Source of the DNA: Poriferisodalis sp965237655
GTDB taxonomy: Bacteria > Actinomycetota > Acidimicrobiia > Acidimicrobiales > Poriferisodalaceae
NCBI RefSeq assembly: GCF_965237655.1
Contig: NZ_CBDEGB010000001.1
Span: 1,054,001 to 1,118,000, forward strand
DNA length: 64,000 nt
Direction of reading: 5' to 3'
Shown: one piece after another, positions 1 through 9,417 of the stretch
Layout of the letters: each line of letters begins with the position of its first letter
Position numbering within the stretch: position 1 is the first letter of the stretch
Notes under the pieces: model-generated
The model's input: only the letters and a program-made list of their open reading frames with translations
What the model was told of the DNA's origin: nothing
The model's database searches: none
Position numbers and translations under genes: made by a program

Positions 1-582
1 GACGTCGCGGGCGCGTAGACCCGTCATGATCGCACCGAAGAAGGCCAGGCTGGTGGTGTGGTCGCCTTGGCCCGGACGGGCGTGGGGAGGCAATCCGCCG
101 GGCGGCGTGGAAGCCCCGTACAACCCAGAGCGCGAGAAGAACGCCGTGACGTCATAGCCAGGCCGGTCAATCTCGTCGCCCAGTTCGCCGTAGCCCGACA
201 GCAGGCCGATCACCAGGTCGGGCTTCATCGCCAGCAGATCGTCAGTATTGAGGCCAAAACGATCTCGGCGTTCGGGCAGCAGGTTCATCACGACGACATC
301 GGACGCTGCGACGAGGCGACGGGCAATGGCTGAGCCGTCGGGATCGTCCAGATTCAGCTGGATCGACTGTTTGCCGCGGTTGATGAACTGGAAGGCCACA
401 TCAGGGTTGTGAGCTCCCTCGGGCACCTTCGCCTGCTTCATCAGGCCGCGGATCGGGTCGCCGCCGATGGCTTCGACTTTGATCACTTCGGCCCCGAGAT
501 CGGCCATGATCGCGACGGCCGACGGCGCAGCGGCAAAGTTCGCGAACTCGGTGACCCGGATTCCTTCAAGCGGTGATGTCAT
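1..582 (-). CDS. CaiB/BaiF family CoA-transferase (partial, cut by left edge)
   Basis: Class III CoA-transferase, which moves CoA between a carboxylic acid and an acyl-CoA. It is cytosolic and usually activates lipid-like or aromatic acids for beta-oxidation. 194 codons are visible from ATG at 582; the C-terminal half (the family is about 380-410 aa) lies outside the window. The N-terminal core DLGAEVIKVE is at residues 28-37 and RPGYD at 140-144. PGQGD ends at D174, the position of the Asp that forms the acyl anhydride in formyl-CoA transferase (Asp169). The substrate cannot be read from this part. Family call is firm; specificity unknown. Confidence 0.9.
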   Translation of the reverse strand, partial: MTSPLEGIRVTEFANFAAAPSAVAIMADLGAEVIKVEAIGGDPIRGLMKQAKVPEGAHNPDVAFQFINRGKQSIQLNLDDPDGSAIARRLVAASDVVVMNLLPERRDRFGLNTDDLLAMKPDLVIGLLSGYGELGDEIDRPGYDVTAFFSRSGLYGASTPPGGLPPHARPGQGDHTTSLAFFGAIMTGLRARDV

Positions 583-696
583 CGCAATTGCCCCATGTGA
601 GTCGTGATCCGGATAGTCCCGGTTTGCCCGGTCGCGACTCGGCAAGGCTAGATCGCCCGACTCGCAGCTGTCCCGACGGACGATCCGCTGAAGCCC

Positions 697-1779
697 TTAG
701 TGCTCCCGAACGCCGGTGACGATGAACTCCGTCGCTGGCTTGGCCGGAAGGCCTCCGAGCGCGCGGCAGGCGATCGTCGGCACGGTCCGCCCGGCCACCA
801 CCGACACCGTCCACGCGCGTTCCGCCTCCGCTGAGATGACATCGACGTCCCAACCGTTTGCCGCGGGTCTGAAGCTGACGGTGCGGGTCATGTCTTCGAG
901 CGGCCAGCCGACCTGGGTGAACACGGCGCGTTCAGCGACTTGCGCGGGCCCAGTAGCTGCCCCCCACCATCCCCTGCAGCGGGGCGCCAACGCCGAGGCG
1001 TCGGCGGTTCGGTCGAGGATGGCAGCGATTTCGCCTGCCTCGATGCTGGCCCACATGCGGCCGTCGGGCAGCGTCATCGCCGTCGGTGCGAAGCGGTGAC
1101 CTCCTGTGTGGCTGACGCGATGAACGGAGACTCGTCCGCCGGCGGTCGGCGCGCCTGCGTACGGTTCATCGACGTCGGAGTCGCGGTACGCACGCAACAC
1201 TGCTTCAAAATCGGCCGCAAGGCGGGTGCCTTCACTGCCGCAGCACACGTCGTGACTTCCTTGGGTGCACACGAGCACGGCCCGCTCGCCCTCGGTGTGT
1301 CCGAACGAGACGAACCCCTCCCCGTCCGGGATCGGCTCCGATGGCATGCGGCTTGCCAGGTGCTCGAACAGCTGGCGCAGGCCGGCGGCGCCGTCAGCTT
1401 CGAAGTACGCCGTTTGCGTGCCCGCACCCACGCGCCAATGCAGCACGACAGGGATCCTGTCCGCCCGACTGCGTTCATCCGGTGGCACAACGGCGAGCAC
1501 CCGTGTCGGGCCCATCGCCAGGTCCGTCATCGGTCTGAAGCCCTCAAGCAGCCCGTTGGCGAACACGGGCTTCGGCCATGGCAGTGGCATCTCCACCAGC
1601 GCCACAGCATCCGCCGAAATGGAAGTGCCGCCGGGATCGCTGCCGATGGCCGAAGCGTGGGCGGCGCAGCGTGGCGCCTCGTCGGGTGCCGGCAGGAGCG
1701 CCAAGACCTCTGGGGCCAGGGGCGGCACGGCCAGCGGCATGCCCTGCTGGGGCATTCCGGCTGCCGGTACCGATGACAT
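697..1779 (-). CDS. Sucraseferredoxin-like (thioredoxin-fold [2Fe-2S]) protein
   Basis: Predicted 360-aa cytosolic protein of the sucrase/ferredoxin-like family (PF06999 type). The C-terminal half carries the family hallmark CTQGSHDVCCG (C171, C179, C180) followed by SHTGGHRFAP, which in related thioredoxin-like ferredoxins binds a [2Fe-2S] cluster. The family role is poorly defined and probably electron transfer. An upstream in-frame ATG at 1848 exists, but the residues between do not look conserved, so I use ATG 1779 (MSSVPAAG). The gene is divergent from the FMN protein at 1915, with 135 bp between the chosen starts. A redox partnership with that neighbour is possible but only inferred. 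Confidence 0.8.
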   Translation of the reverse strand: MSSVPAAGMPQQGMPLAVPPLAPEVLALLPAPDEAPRCAAHASAIGSDPGGTSISADAVALVEMPLPWPKPVFANGLLEGFRPMTDLAMGPTRVLAVVPPDERSRADRIPVVLHWRVGAGTQTAYFEADGAAGLRQLFEHLASRMPSEPIPDGEGFVSFGHTEGERAVLVCTQGSHDVCCGSEGTRLAADFEAVLRAYRDSDVDEPYAGAPTAGGRVSVHRVSHTGGHRFAPTAMTLPDGRMWASIEAGEIAAILDRTADASALAPRCRGWWGAATGPAQVAERAVFTQVGWPLEDMTRTVSFRPAANGWDVDVISAEAERAWTVSVVAGRTVPTIACRALGGLPAKPATEFIVTGVREH

Positions 1780-1914
1780 CGGGCCAGCATAGGAAGCCGC
1801 TTCGCACCGGGTCGGATGACGGTTCGCCCCCGCAGGTGTCCGTCCCAAGATGTCGACGACGCATCACCGGGTCGCGGCTTCGGCATGAGGCAGGCCCGCG
1901 GTAGGTTCAGGTTC

Positions 1915-3450
1915 ATGCCGTGGTGGTTGTGGGGGCTGATCATCGTCGGGGCATTTCTGGTATTCGTGTTCATTCACGACAGCTTTCAGAAGCGCCACTC
2001 GATTCTGCGCACGTATCCCGTCATCGGTCATCTCCGTTTCTTTCTGGAGAAGATCGGCCCGGAGTTGCGCCAGTACATCGTCGCCCACAACGAAGAGGAG
2101 CGGCCGTTCAACCGGGACGAACGCCGCTGGGTCTACTCAACCGCCAAGCAGCAGAACACCTACTTCGGCTTCGGCACCGATGATGAGATCGACAAGCCCG
2201 GCCACATCACGTTTCGCCACAGCCCCTTCCCGCTTGGCCGGGATGTGCCCCCGGACGCGCCGATCCCCTGCGGAAAGGTTATGGGCGGTTGGCGGGATCG
2301 GGCCAAGGCATACCGGCCGGCTTCGGTGGTCAACATCTCCGCCATGAGCTTCGGTTCGCTGTCGGGTCCGGCCATCGCGGCGCTCAATCGCGGGGCCCAG
2401 ATGGCTGGCTGCACGCACAACACCGGCGAGGGAGGCGTGTCGAAGTACCACCGTAACGGTGGCGACCTCGTCTACCAGATGGGTACCGGCTACTTCGGGT
2501 GTCGCAACCCTGACGGCACATTCTCGATGGACCGTCTGCTGGAAACGGTCGAATCAGCACCGGTCCGAGCCATCGAGGTAAAGTTGTCCCAGGGGGCGAA
2601 GCCCGGCGTCGGCGGCCTGCTGCCCGCGGCAAAGGTGAGTTCCGAGATTGCAGCGGCGCGCGGCGTCCCGATCGGCAAGGACGTAGTGAGTCCCAGCCGG
2701 CACTCCGCATTCGGCTCGGTCGTCGAGCTTGTGAACTTTGTGGAGGAAGTGGCGGGGGCAACCGGCCTCCCTGTGGGCATCAAGTCGGCCATCGGCCAGG
2801 AGGCCTTCTGGACCGAGCTGGCCCAGCACATGGCCCAGACCCGCCGCGGGCCGGATTTTGTGACGGTCGACGGTGCCGAGGGCGGCACAGGTGCAGGACC
2901 CTTGGTGTTTACCGATCACGTAGCACTGCCGTTCTGGCGGGCGTTCGGAGTCGTGCATCGGGCGTTCGGCGAAGCTGGGCTGACCGACGAGATCGTCATG
3001 ATTGGCTCGGCCAAGCTCGGCTTTCCTGCCCCGGCGGCGCTTGCCTTCAACATCGGCGTCGACATGATCGGCGTCGCACGTGAGCCGATGATGGCGATCG
3101 GGTGCATTCAGGCTCAGCGGTGTCACACCGACCACTGCCCGACGGGCGTGGCGACGCAGAACAAGTGGCTCTCGCGGGGGCTCGATCCGACGAACAAGAG
3201 CGTCCGGCTGGCGAACTACATCATCGGGCTTCGCAAGGAGCTCTTCCGTCTCGCTGATGCGTGCGGGGTGGAGCATCCGGGGTTGATCGGCGCCGACAAT
3301 GTGAACGTGGTGAGCCCCTTCGGCGATCTCGTTCCGGCGCACCATGCGTTCGGCGTTCACCAGGAGCGGACCCACAGCCCGGCTCGCATAGCGGGGCTGC
3401 GGCGGGCAGTTTGCGCCGACGGCGAGCCCGGAATCGACGAGCGCGCATAA
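1915..3450 (+). CDS. Membrane-anchored FMN-binding glutamate synthase family protein
   Basis: 511-aa protein related to the FMN/Fe-S synthase domain of glutamate synthase large subunit, without the glutamine amidotransferase domain. Residues about 4-21 form one hydrophobic helix (WWLWGLIIVGAFLVFVFI), which puts the barrel at the membrane. The FMN barrel motifs VDGAEGGTGAGP and MIGSAKLG are present. Cysteines 397, 403 and 408 match the [3Fe-4S] cluster Cys spacing of glutamate synthases. Such stand-alone proteins are common in bacteria and their substrate is not settled. The ATG at 1915 is chosen because the hydrophobic anchor starts there; the frame stays open upstream to 1816. Confidence 0.87.
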   Translation: MPWWLWGLIIVGAFLVFVFIHDSFQKRHSILRTYPVIGHLRFFLEKIGPELRQYIVAHNEEERPFNRDERRWVYSTAKQQNTYFGFGTDDEIDKPGHITFRHSPFPLGRDVPPDAPIPCGKVMGGWRDRAKAYRPASVVNISAMSFGSLSGPAIAALNRGAQMAGCTHNTGEGGVSKYHRNGGDLVYQMGTGYFGCRNPDGTFSMDRLLETVESAPVRAIEVKLSQGAKPGVGGLLPAAKVSSEIAAARGVPIGKDVVSPSRHSAFGSVVELVNFVEEVAGATGLPVGIKSAIGQEAFWTELAQHMAQTRRGPDFVTVDGAEGGTGAGPLVFTDHVALPFWRAFGVVHRAFGEAGLTDEIVMIGSAKLGFPAPAALAFNIGVDMIGVAREPMMAIGCIQAQRCHTDHCPTGVATQNKWLSRGLDPTNKSVRLANYIIGLRKELFRLADACGVEHPGLIGADNVNVVSPFGDLVPAHHAFGVHQERTHSPARIAGLRRAVCADGEPGIDERA

Positions 3451-3497
3451 GAGGCCGCGCGGATAGGTGACGTCTCGGAAAGCTGCTGTCGAGCGTT

Positions 3498-3540
3498 CTT
3501 TGTGCAAATTTGCCGCCTGCGGCGGCATTTCTGCGCAAAG
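3498..3540. terminator. Nested intergenic hairpin
   Basis: An outer stem CTTTGTGCA/TGCGCAAAG (one G-T pair) encloses an inner perfect GCCGCC-TGC-GGCGGC hairpin. It lies 48 bp after the stop of the FMN protein and 150 bp before the dioxygenase gene. There is no T-run, so this is either a weak factor-independent terminator or a structured leader. Confidence 0.4.
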
Positions 3541-3689
3541 TCGAGAACGGCGGGGCTGCCCGGCATCGCCGCCTATCTGCTCAGACTCTCAGCAGAGCCT
3601 GATTCGCTGGCAGAATCTGTCTCATCGACGTCGCCTGCGGAATCGGCCCGAGCCGGACCCCGCGGGATAGCTCGTGACGGGAGACAACG

Positions 3690-4526
3690 ATGAGTCGACA
3701 GCAGGTGCTTGAAGCAGCCAGGGCCCGCATTACCGCAGAGCACAAGGCAACGTTCGAAGCCGAGGGAGTTGTCAAGGTCAGCGGTGCTGTGGGCGACGAC
3801 TGGATTGAGCGGGTGCTCGAGGTTGCCGACAAGCAGTTGCGCGATCCCGGCAAGTGGGTGTCCGACACCAACCCCGGCGCGAGCTCGAACCGGCTGTTCA
3901 CCACGCGATACCGCTGGCAGGAAGATCCTGTGATCGGCGGCTTCGTCTTCGACTCGGGCATGGCGCAGATGGCAGCCGAACTCATGGGATCGTCGTCAGC
4001 ACGGTTCTATTTCGATCATCTGCTCATCAAGGAACCGCGGACCGCGAACCCCACACCATGGCATCAGGACATCCCGTACTGGCCCTTCATGGGCAAGCAG
4101 ATCTGCTCTTCGTGGGTGGCGATGACGCCGGTGACCGTCGCAGAGAGCTCGCTGGAATTCGTGCGCGGCTCGCACAGCTGGGGTGCGTACTACGCGCCCG
4201 AGTCGTTCGACGGCTCGAAGGGCTTCATGGCCGACTTTGAAGGCGAGAAGATGCCCGACGTCGAGGCTGATCGTGCCAGCTACGACATCGTCGGCTTCGA
4301 CGTCGAGCCCGGCGACGCATTGTTCTTCTCGTCGTGGATCATTCACGGCTCGCCTGGCAATGCCGGCGACCACCGGCGTGTGGCGCTGTCCACCCGCTGG
4401 CTGGGCGACGATGCGGTGTGGTACCCGCATCCGGGCTGCGACCCCATCGTCTCTGACGACGACACGATCGCCGTGGCAGGCGAGTACCCGGCCGACGACA
4501 ATCGGTTCCCGCTGGTGGTCGTTTAG
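3690..4526 (+). CDS. Phytanoyl-CoA dioxygenase (PhyH) family protein
   Basis: 278-aa Fe(II)/2-oxoglutarate-dependent oxygenase of the PhyH fold. Iron ligands are visible as H125-x-D127 (WHQDIPYW) and distal H219 (SSWIIHGS), and the RR at 229-230 or R236 (STRW) could bind 2-oxoglutarate. FVRGSHSW at 158-164 is typical of the family. Members hydroxylate alpha or nearby carbons of branched acyl-CoAs or small metabolites; the substrate here cannot be deduced. ATG at 3690 follows GGGAGACAACG. It stands between a hairpin and a DUF4389 gene 39 bp downstream on the same strand. It may help degrade branched lipids with the many acyl-CoA enzymes nearby, but that is inference. Confidence 0.88.
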   Translation: MSRQQVLEAARARITAEHKATFEAEGVVKVSGAVGDDWIERVLEVADKQLRDPGKWVSDTNPGASSNRLFTTRYRWQEDPVIGGFVFDSGMAQMAAELMGSSSARFYFDHLLIKEPRTANPTPWHQDIPYWPFMGKQICSSWVAMTPVTVAESSLEFVRGSHSWGAYYAPESFDGSKGFMADFEGEKMPDVEADRASYDIVGFDVEPGDALFFSSWIIHGSPGNAGDHRRVALSTRWLGDDAVWYPHPGCDPIVSDDDTIAVAGEYPADDNRFPLVVV

Positions 4527-4565
4527 GCCCCCGGGCAGGGAAGCGCAGCAAGTAGGTTCCTGCGC

Positions 4566-5150
4566 ATGGCTTACCCCGCTTCTGTCAGTGTCGAAACGCC
4601 AGAGCGCGTGGCCAATTGGCGACCCTTGCTCCATTGGCTCATGGCGATCCCGCACATCATCATCACGGCTGTGTTGTCGTATGTGTCCCAGATTGTCGGC
4701 CTGATTTCGTGGTTCATCATTCTGTTCACCGGTCGGCTTCCTTCGGGATTGGCCGGACTTCAGGTGCTGTACTTGCGATACAACACGCGAGTCAACGCCT
4801 ACGTGGGTTTCCTGCACGAGCAGTACCCGCCGTTCTCGTTCGAGATGACCGCCGAGGAGCCGGGCGGTACGCCAGTGACGGTGTCGTTCGAACCTCAGCT
4901 CGACGATCGCAATCGGCTGACCACGCTGGTGCGTCTGATCCTGGCCATTCCGGCCTTCATATTCTCGGTCATTGTCGGTCTCATTTCGCTCGTTTGTCAC
5001 GTACTGGGCTTCTTCGCAGTGCTGTTCACCGGTCGCTGGCCGGGCGGGTTGAGAAATTGGATTGTCTCGGTACTGGGTGTTGAATTGCGGCTGAGTGCGT
5101 ACATGACCCTTCTCACCGACGAGTACCCGCCCTTCAGCCTCGACGCCTGA
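4566..5150 (+). CDS. DUF4389 domain-containing membrane protein
   Basis: 194-aa membrane protein made of two similar halves. Each has a helical hydrophobic segment, then FTGR(L/W)P.GL, then an amphipathic strand ending in EQYPPFSF (first half) or DEYPPFSL (second half), which is the DUF4389 signature. Four transmembrane segments are likely (about 25-52 and 120-150, two each). No biochemical role is established for this domain. It may be co-transcribed with the upstream dioxygenase (39 bp). The duplication inside the protein is a family trait and not specific to this genome. Confidence 0.85.
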   Translation: MAYPASVSVETPERVANWRPLLHWLMAIPHIIITAVLSYVSQIVGLISWFIILFTGRLPSGLAGLQVLYLRYNTRVNAYVGFLHEQYPPFSFEMTAEEPGGTPVTVSFEPQLDDRNRLTTLVRLILAIPAFIFSVIVGLISLVCHVLGFFAVLFTGRWPGGLRNWIVSVLGVELRLSAYMTLLTDEYPPFSLDA

Positions 5151-5165
5151 GCGTCACCACGACAC

Positions 5166-5181
5166 GCCGCCTTTGGGCGGC
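5166..5181. terminator. GCCGCC/GGCGGC hairpin after DUF4389 gene
   Basis: Perfect 6-bp stem GCCGCC-TTTG-GGCGGC, 15 bp after the DUF4389 stop and 53 bp before the next start. It lacks a T-run. It resembles the inner hairpin at 3512-3526 and the one at 29189-29204. Confidence 0.35.
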
Positions 5182-5234
5182 CTGCGGCACCGCAGGGCTA
5201 CCGTGCGGGCGATGAGCGAGGCCCAAGGTGCGTA

Positions 5235-6914
5235 ATGGCGATGAGTGAGATGACCGGCGGCGAGGCCGTCGCAGCGACGTTGGCGCGTCTGGGCGTGCGG
5301 CACGTGTTCGGGATCGTCAGCGTCCACAACCTGCCGATGTACGAGGCGCTGTCGGTACGCGACGACATCGAGGTGGTGAAGGTCCGGCACGAGCAGGCGG
5401 CCGCACACGCGGCAGATGCCTACTTCCGGGCCACGGGTGAGATGGGGGTATTGCTGACGTCGACTGGCCCGGGCGCAGCGAACGCCGTGGCGGGGCTGTA
5501 CGAAGCAGGTTTCTCCAGCTCGGCTGTGCTGATGGTGACGGGGCAGACCGAATCGCGGTTCTACGGCAAAGGCAAGGGATTCCTGCACGAGAACGAGGGC
5601 CAGCTGGCCATGCTGCGTTCGGTGTGCCGCAGTGTCGCCTCGGTTCGTCATCCGGGAGAGATCTCGACCGAGATTGCCAGGGTTGCCGACGACGTCCGCA
5701 CCGGTCGGCCCCAGCCCGGTGCCGTCGAGATCCCCATCGACTTCCAGTACGCACGCGTGGGAAACGCCGCCGAAGCTGGTTCGCCGCAAGTGGCTCGCCT
5801 TGCGCCCAATGGAGCATTGCTGGACGACGCCGCAGAACGTCTTGCGACCGCGGAGCGTCCCGTCATCTGGGCGGGCGGTGGCGTCAACATCGCGGATGCA
5901 TCCGGTGAGCTGGCGGCGTTGGCGCAGCGGCTCGGCGCGCCGGTTTTTACCACCATCGAAGGCCGAGGTTCGATCAGCGAAGAGCATCCGCTGTCGCTGG
6001 GGTTCCGTTCGGATCGCCCCCAGATGGCCGATGTGTTCGCAGAAGCCGATCTGCTGCTGGCCGTCGGCACTCGATTCCAGAACTACGCCACGCGAGTGTG
6101 GGCGCTGGAGCTGCCAGCAGAGCTGATCCACCTCGATGTCGACCCCGGCGTGATCGGGCTCAACTACAAGCCGTCGCTGGCGGTGGTCGGCGACGCCAAA
6201 CTCAGCTTGGCGGGCCTGGTCGAACGACTGGGCGACGGTGCGCCGACGATCGATGACGGATTCGTGGAGCGCTCTCGCAAGCACCGCGCCGCCGACATGG
6301 AGGCGTTGCGTGACGAGATCGGCGCCGATCACGCCGCCATCTGCGACCTGATGCGGCAGCTCTTGCCCCACGATGCGCGCATCGTGCGCGACACGACGGT
6401 TCCCGGCTACATGTGGGGGAACCGTCTACTGCCGATCGTTGCGCCTCGAACATCAATCCGGGCTGCCAACGCCGCCATCGGCCCCGGTGTGCCGATGGCT
6501 GTGGGCGCCGCGCTCGGCACTGGGAAGCCGACGGTCGTCATCCAAGGCGACGGCGGGCTGATGCTGTCGATTGGTGAGATCTCGTCGCTGGCCGAGCACA
6601 GCCTGCCGGTCATTGTCTGCGTGTTCAACGACGGCGGCTACGGCGTGCTGCGCATCATCCAGGACGCGCTGTGGGATGACCACCACGGCACCGAGATCGG
6701 CGGCATCGACTTCGTCGGCGTCGCCCAGGCGATGGGCGTGCCGGCCGAGCGGGTCGCCAGCGTTGCCGAGTTCGAGGCTGCATTCGGCCGCGCCGTCGAC
6801 CGTGCCAACGGCGCCTCAGGTCCGGTGGGTCCAACCCTGCTCGACATCGACCTCACCGCTCTCATCCCCATCACGTTCCCGCTGCCCGCGCACCAGCGCC
6901 GCCGGGAGGACTGA
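5235..6914 (+). CDS. Thiamine diphosphate-dependent enzyme, acetolactate synthase-like
   Basis: 559-aa enzyme with the three-domain layout of acetolactate synthase/benzoylformate decarboxylase relatives. The N-terminal PYR domain has the ThDP-activating E53 (VRHEQAAAHAADAY), followed by a central TH3 domain and a C-terminal PP domain with the metal/ThDP motif GDGG starting at 438 and N465-D466-G-G. No small regulatory subunit is next to it, which argues against a housekeeping ilvB. It is more likely a catabolic ThDP lyase or decarboxylase. ATG at 5235; a second ATG at 5241 is equally possible. The neighbours downstream on the other strand are a flavin monooxygenase and an Ldh-type dehydrogenase, which would fit a catabolic set. 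Confidence 0.88.
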   Translation: MAMSEMTGGEAVAATLARLGVRHVFGIVSVHNLPMYEALSVRDDIEVVKVRHEQAAAHAADAYFRATGEMGVLLTSTGPGAANAVAGLYEAGFSSSAVLMVTGQTESRFYGKGKGFLHENEGQLAMLRSVCRSVASVRHPGEISTEIARVADDVRTGRPQPGAVEIPIDFQYARVGNAAEAGSPQVARLAPNGALLDDAAERLATAERPVIWAGGGVNIADASGELAALAQRLGAPVFTTIEGRGSISEEHPLSLGFRSDRPQMADVFAEADLLLAVGTRFQNYATRVWALELPAELIHLDVDPGVIGLNYKPSLAVVGDAKLSLAGLVERLGDGAPTIDDGFVERSRKHRAADMEALRDEIGADHAAICDLMRQLLPHDARIVRDTTVPGYMWGNRLLPIVAPRTSIRAANAAIGPGVPMAVGAALGTGKPTVVIQGDGGLMLSIGEISSLAEHSLPVIVCVFNDGGYGVLRIIQDALWDDHHGTEIGGIDFVGVAQAMGVPAERVASVAEFEAAFGRAVDRANGASGPVGPTLLDIDLTALIPITFPLPAHQRRRED

Positions 6915-6935
6915 GCCGCCCGCGTTTCGCTCCGG

Positions 6936-8129
6936 CTAGAGGCCGGAGGTATCCATGTCGGGATCGAAGAAGGTGCGGCCGGCCACTTCCATGACCGACA
7001 TCGCAACCATGAAGTGAGCCGACGCCGTATGCACGTCACGCAGGTGGCGTTGCAGCGGTGACGACTCGAAGATTGCAGTGCCGCCGACTGCGGTGTTCAT
7101 GGACTCGATCACCCGCACACTGGTCTGCATCGCATGGACGGTTGCGGTGCGCAGGTCGCGCCGGGTCGCAATGTCGGCCAGCGTGTGTTGTGCACGATCC
7201 CACGCTGCATCGATGGTCGTGTAGAGCAGCGTGCGGGCGGCGCGGACTTCGGTGTCGGCCACTGCCACTGCGCTGTGCAGTGCCGGCCGTTGCGCCAAGG
7301 TGCGACGGGAACCCTGAGGCACTTTGGCCTTGGCAACCTCGATGACCTCGTCGACGCAGGCACGAGCCATGCCGAGCGCGATCGCACCTATCGGCAGTGC
7401 AAGCAGTCCGAAGAGCGGAAAGCGGTACAACGGCTCCGCGGCGTACGGAGATCGCAGGATGTCGGCACCGTTGGCGATGCGAGGGGTGGGGAGCCACACG
7501 TCGTGGCACTCGAAGGTGCTCGAACCCGAGCCCCGCAGCCCGCTGGTGTGCCAGTCGTCGTGAATCAGGATCTCGTCAGGTCGGAAGAAAGCACGGCCCA
7601 GTGCTGGCAGTCCGGAATCGCCCGAGTCCTGACCGTCGATCTGCACGCCTCCTGAGATCCACTCGGAGTTTTGGCAGCCCGACGCCCACGCCCAGCGCCC
7701 GCCCACGACGTAGCCGTCAGTGCCGTCGGGACCGGGGGCGGGTGTGGCACGGCCCGAAGAGGCAAACACGCCGGCGGTGATGACGTCAGGGTTTCTGAGA
7801 ACTTCGGCCAGCTGTTCCGGCGTCAGCGCGGCGAACATGATCTGCGACGTGGCGCCGATGAACGTGCACCAAGCAGCCGACGCATTGCCTGTCGCGAGTG
7901 TCTCGCTCACCTGTGCCACGGTGGTCGGGGACAGTCCGAGGCCGCCAAGGGTCGGCGGCACCAGCGTCCGATAGAAGCCGGCTTCGGCGAGCGAGTCCGC
8001 CAGGTCTTGGGGCAGCTTTCGCAGACGGTCGATCTCAACGCTGCGTTCGCGCAGTTCACCTAAGAAGCTCGCCGCGGCAGCCAGCATCGCCTCACCATCG
8101 ACGACGTCGGACGTAGCGGCGGGCGTCAT
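6936..8129 (-). CDS. Acyl-CoA dehydrogenase-fold flavin monooxygenase (HsaA/HpaB-like)
   Basis: 397-aa protein of the acyl-CoA dehydrogenase fold with the C-terminal domain typical of two-component flavin monooxygenases that hydroxylate aromatic or steroid ring substrates (HsaA-type). Visible features are the N-terminal helical domain (LPQDLADSLAEAGFYRTLVPPTLGGLG), the middle beta domain (GGRWAWASGCQNSEWISGG, about residues 147-165) and the C-terminal four-helix bundle. A true acyl-CoA dehydrogenase catalytic Glu is not evident. Such oxygenases need a flavin reductase partner; none is adjacent. It could also be a desulfurisation-type (DszC) relative. Stop codons of this gene and the ThDP enzyme converge 21 bp apart. 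Confidence 0.82.
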   Translation of the reverse strand: MTPAATSDVVDGEAMLAAAASFLGELRERSVEIDRLRKLPQDLADSLAEAGFYRTLVPPTLGGLGLSPTTVAQVSETLATGNASAAWCTFIGATSQIMFAALTPEQLAEVLRNPDVITAGVFASSGRATPAPGPDGTDGYVVGGRWAWASGCQNSEWISGGVQIDGQDSGDSGLPALGRAFFRPDEILIHDDWHTSGLRGSGSSTFECHDVWLPTPRIANGADILRSPYAAEPLYRFPLFGLLALPIGAIALGMARACVDEVIEVAKAKVPQGSRRTLAQRPALHSAVAVADTEVRAARTLLYTTIDAAWDRAQHTLADIATRRDLRTATVHAMQTSVRVIESMNTAVGGTAIFESSPLQRHLRDVHTASAHFMVAMSVMEVAGRTFFDPDMDTSGL

Positions 8130-8207
8130 CGCGGCACGGTAACAGCGTCCGCGTAGCCGGCCCTCATGCTTGCCGGGTGTCCTGCTAGCCCCGGTTCGGC
8201 GCAGTCG

Positions 8208-9329
8208 TCAGCAGGCTTCGCAATCGAACGGCACCTCAAGCTCGTCGCCGATACGGCGCAGCGAGCGGACCACCGACGCGGGATAGCTGACTGTGCCGAC
8301 GGCGGTACGACGGTCCATCTCTAGCTGTTCCAGTTCGCCCGGTAGGTACACCGTCTGGCCCGGCAGGGCGTCTTCGGCGCCCGCGGCGCGGATCTGGTCG
8401 ACCATCGATTCGATGTCGTCGTGGTAGCCGTCGAGGTCGCGGAACACGCCGGGGTCCATCAGGAGGAAGAACTGTCCCCGGTGCCCGACGGCCACGTCGC
8501 CAGTGTGGGCAGAGCCTGCGAGGATGCCGGCGGCGACGTTCGAAGCGGTCACCATGCCGATGCCCTTGTAGCCGCCGATGGCCGGCACGATGCCCCGCAT
8601 TGCCACATCGGGATCCACGGTGGGGTTGCCGTCGCGATCCAGGAAGCCCCAGGCCTCGGGAATCTCCTTGCCCTCAGAACGGGCCCGCAGCACCTTGCCG
8701 AGCGCGACCGGGGTGATCGCCATGTCGAGCACGATCGGCGGATCGTTGCGGCGGGGGAACGTCCACACGATCGGGTTGTTGCCGAACAGCTTGCGGCGGC
8801 TGCCGAACGGCGCCAGATTCGGCACCGACGTCGTCGTGCCGTAGCAGACGAAGCCCTCCTCAGCTGCGCGATACGGGTAGTTCGCACCGCAGCCCCAGTC
8901 GTTGGAGTTACGGATCACGCCCACGACCAGTCCGCTCTCGCGAGCAGCGTCGATCAATTGCTCCATGAAGCGGGTGATGACGAGCTGACCGAGTCCGTGG
9001 TGCCCGTCGGCCACCAGCACCGACGGCGTGCGGGTCACGATTTCACACTTCGCTGTCGGATCGGTGGTGCCGTCGCGGAACCAGTTCACGTACCAGCTGA
9101 CCCGCTGGAAACCGTGCGTGTCGACACCGCGCCGGTCCGACCACAGCTGATTGTCGACGACTGTTGCCGCATCGGCGGGCGCCATGCCGGCGGCCACATA
9201 CGCCGCGATGCCCCACGGTCGCAGCTCGTCCAGCCGGAACGACAGCGGAGCAGGGTCATCGCCCGCTGCGGGACGGTCGTCAGGTATTCCCCGCGGCAGT
9301 GCACCGGGGTTCGTGGACTTCTCACTCAT
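8208..9329 (-). CDS. Ldh family (type-2 malate/L-lactate dehydrogenase) oxidoreductase
   Basis: 373-aa NAD(P)-dependent 2-hydroxyacid dehydrogenase of the Ldh_2 (PF02615) fold, distinct from the Rossmann lactate dehydrogenases. The family motif RGVDTHGFQR carries catalytic H72, followed by NSNDWGCGANYPYRAAEEG and a late GGYKGIGM segment. Members reduce or oxidise malate, lactate, ureidoglycolate or imino acids, and the substrate is not readable. I choose ATG 9329 (MSEKSTN) over an upstream in-frame start at 9374 because the conserved domain starts about 30 residues later. It lies 78 bp upstream of the flavin monooxygenase on the same strand, so it is possibly co-expressed. Confidence 0.86.
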   Translation of the reverse strand: MSEKSTNPGALPRGIPDDRPAAGDDPAPLSFRLDELRPWGIAAYVAAGMAPADAATVVDNQLWSDRRGVDTHGFQRVSWYVNWFRDGTTDPTAKCEIVTRTPSVLVADGHHGLGQLVITRFMEQLIDAARESGLVVGVIRNSNDWGCGANYPYRAAEEGFVCYGTTTSVPNLAPFGSRRKLFGNNPIVWTFPRRNDPPIVLDMAITPVALGKVLRARSEGKEIPEAWGFLDRDGNPTVDPDVAMRGIVPAIGGYKGIGMVTASNVAAGILAGSAHTGDVAVGHRGQFFLLMDPGVFRDLDGYHDDIESMVDQIRAAGAEDALPGQTVYLPGELEQLEMDRRTAVGTVSYPASVVRSLRRIGDELEVPFDCEAC

Positions 9330-9417
9330 GTCTGGTCGCTCGCCCTCGGCTCGATCTGCAGCAAGTTTGTACACCCATGGGCAACTCGCTGCCGGTGTGT
9401 GACCGCCGTTACCCCCG

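Noticed and set aside
5235..6914. Housekeeping acetolactate synthase (ilvB)
   Set aside because: No ilvN or ilvC next to it; neighbours are catabolic. Kept as a generic ThDP enzyme.
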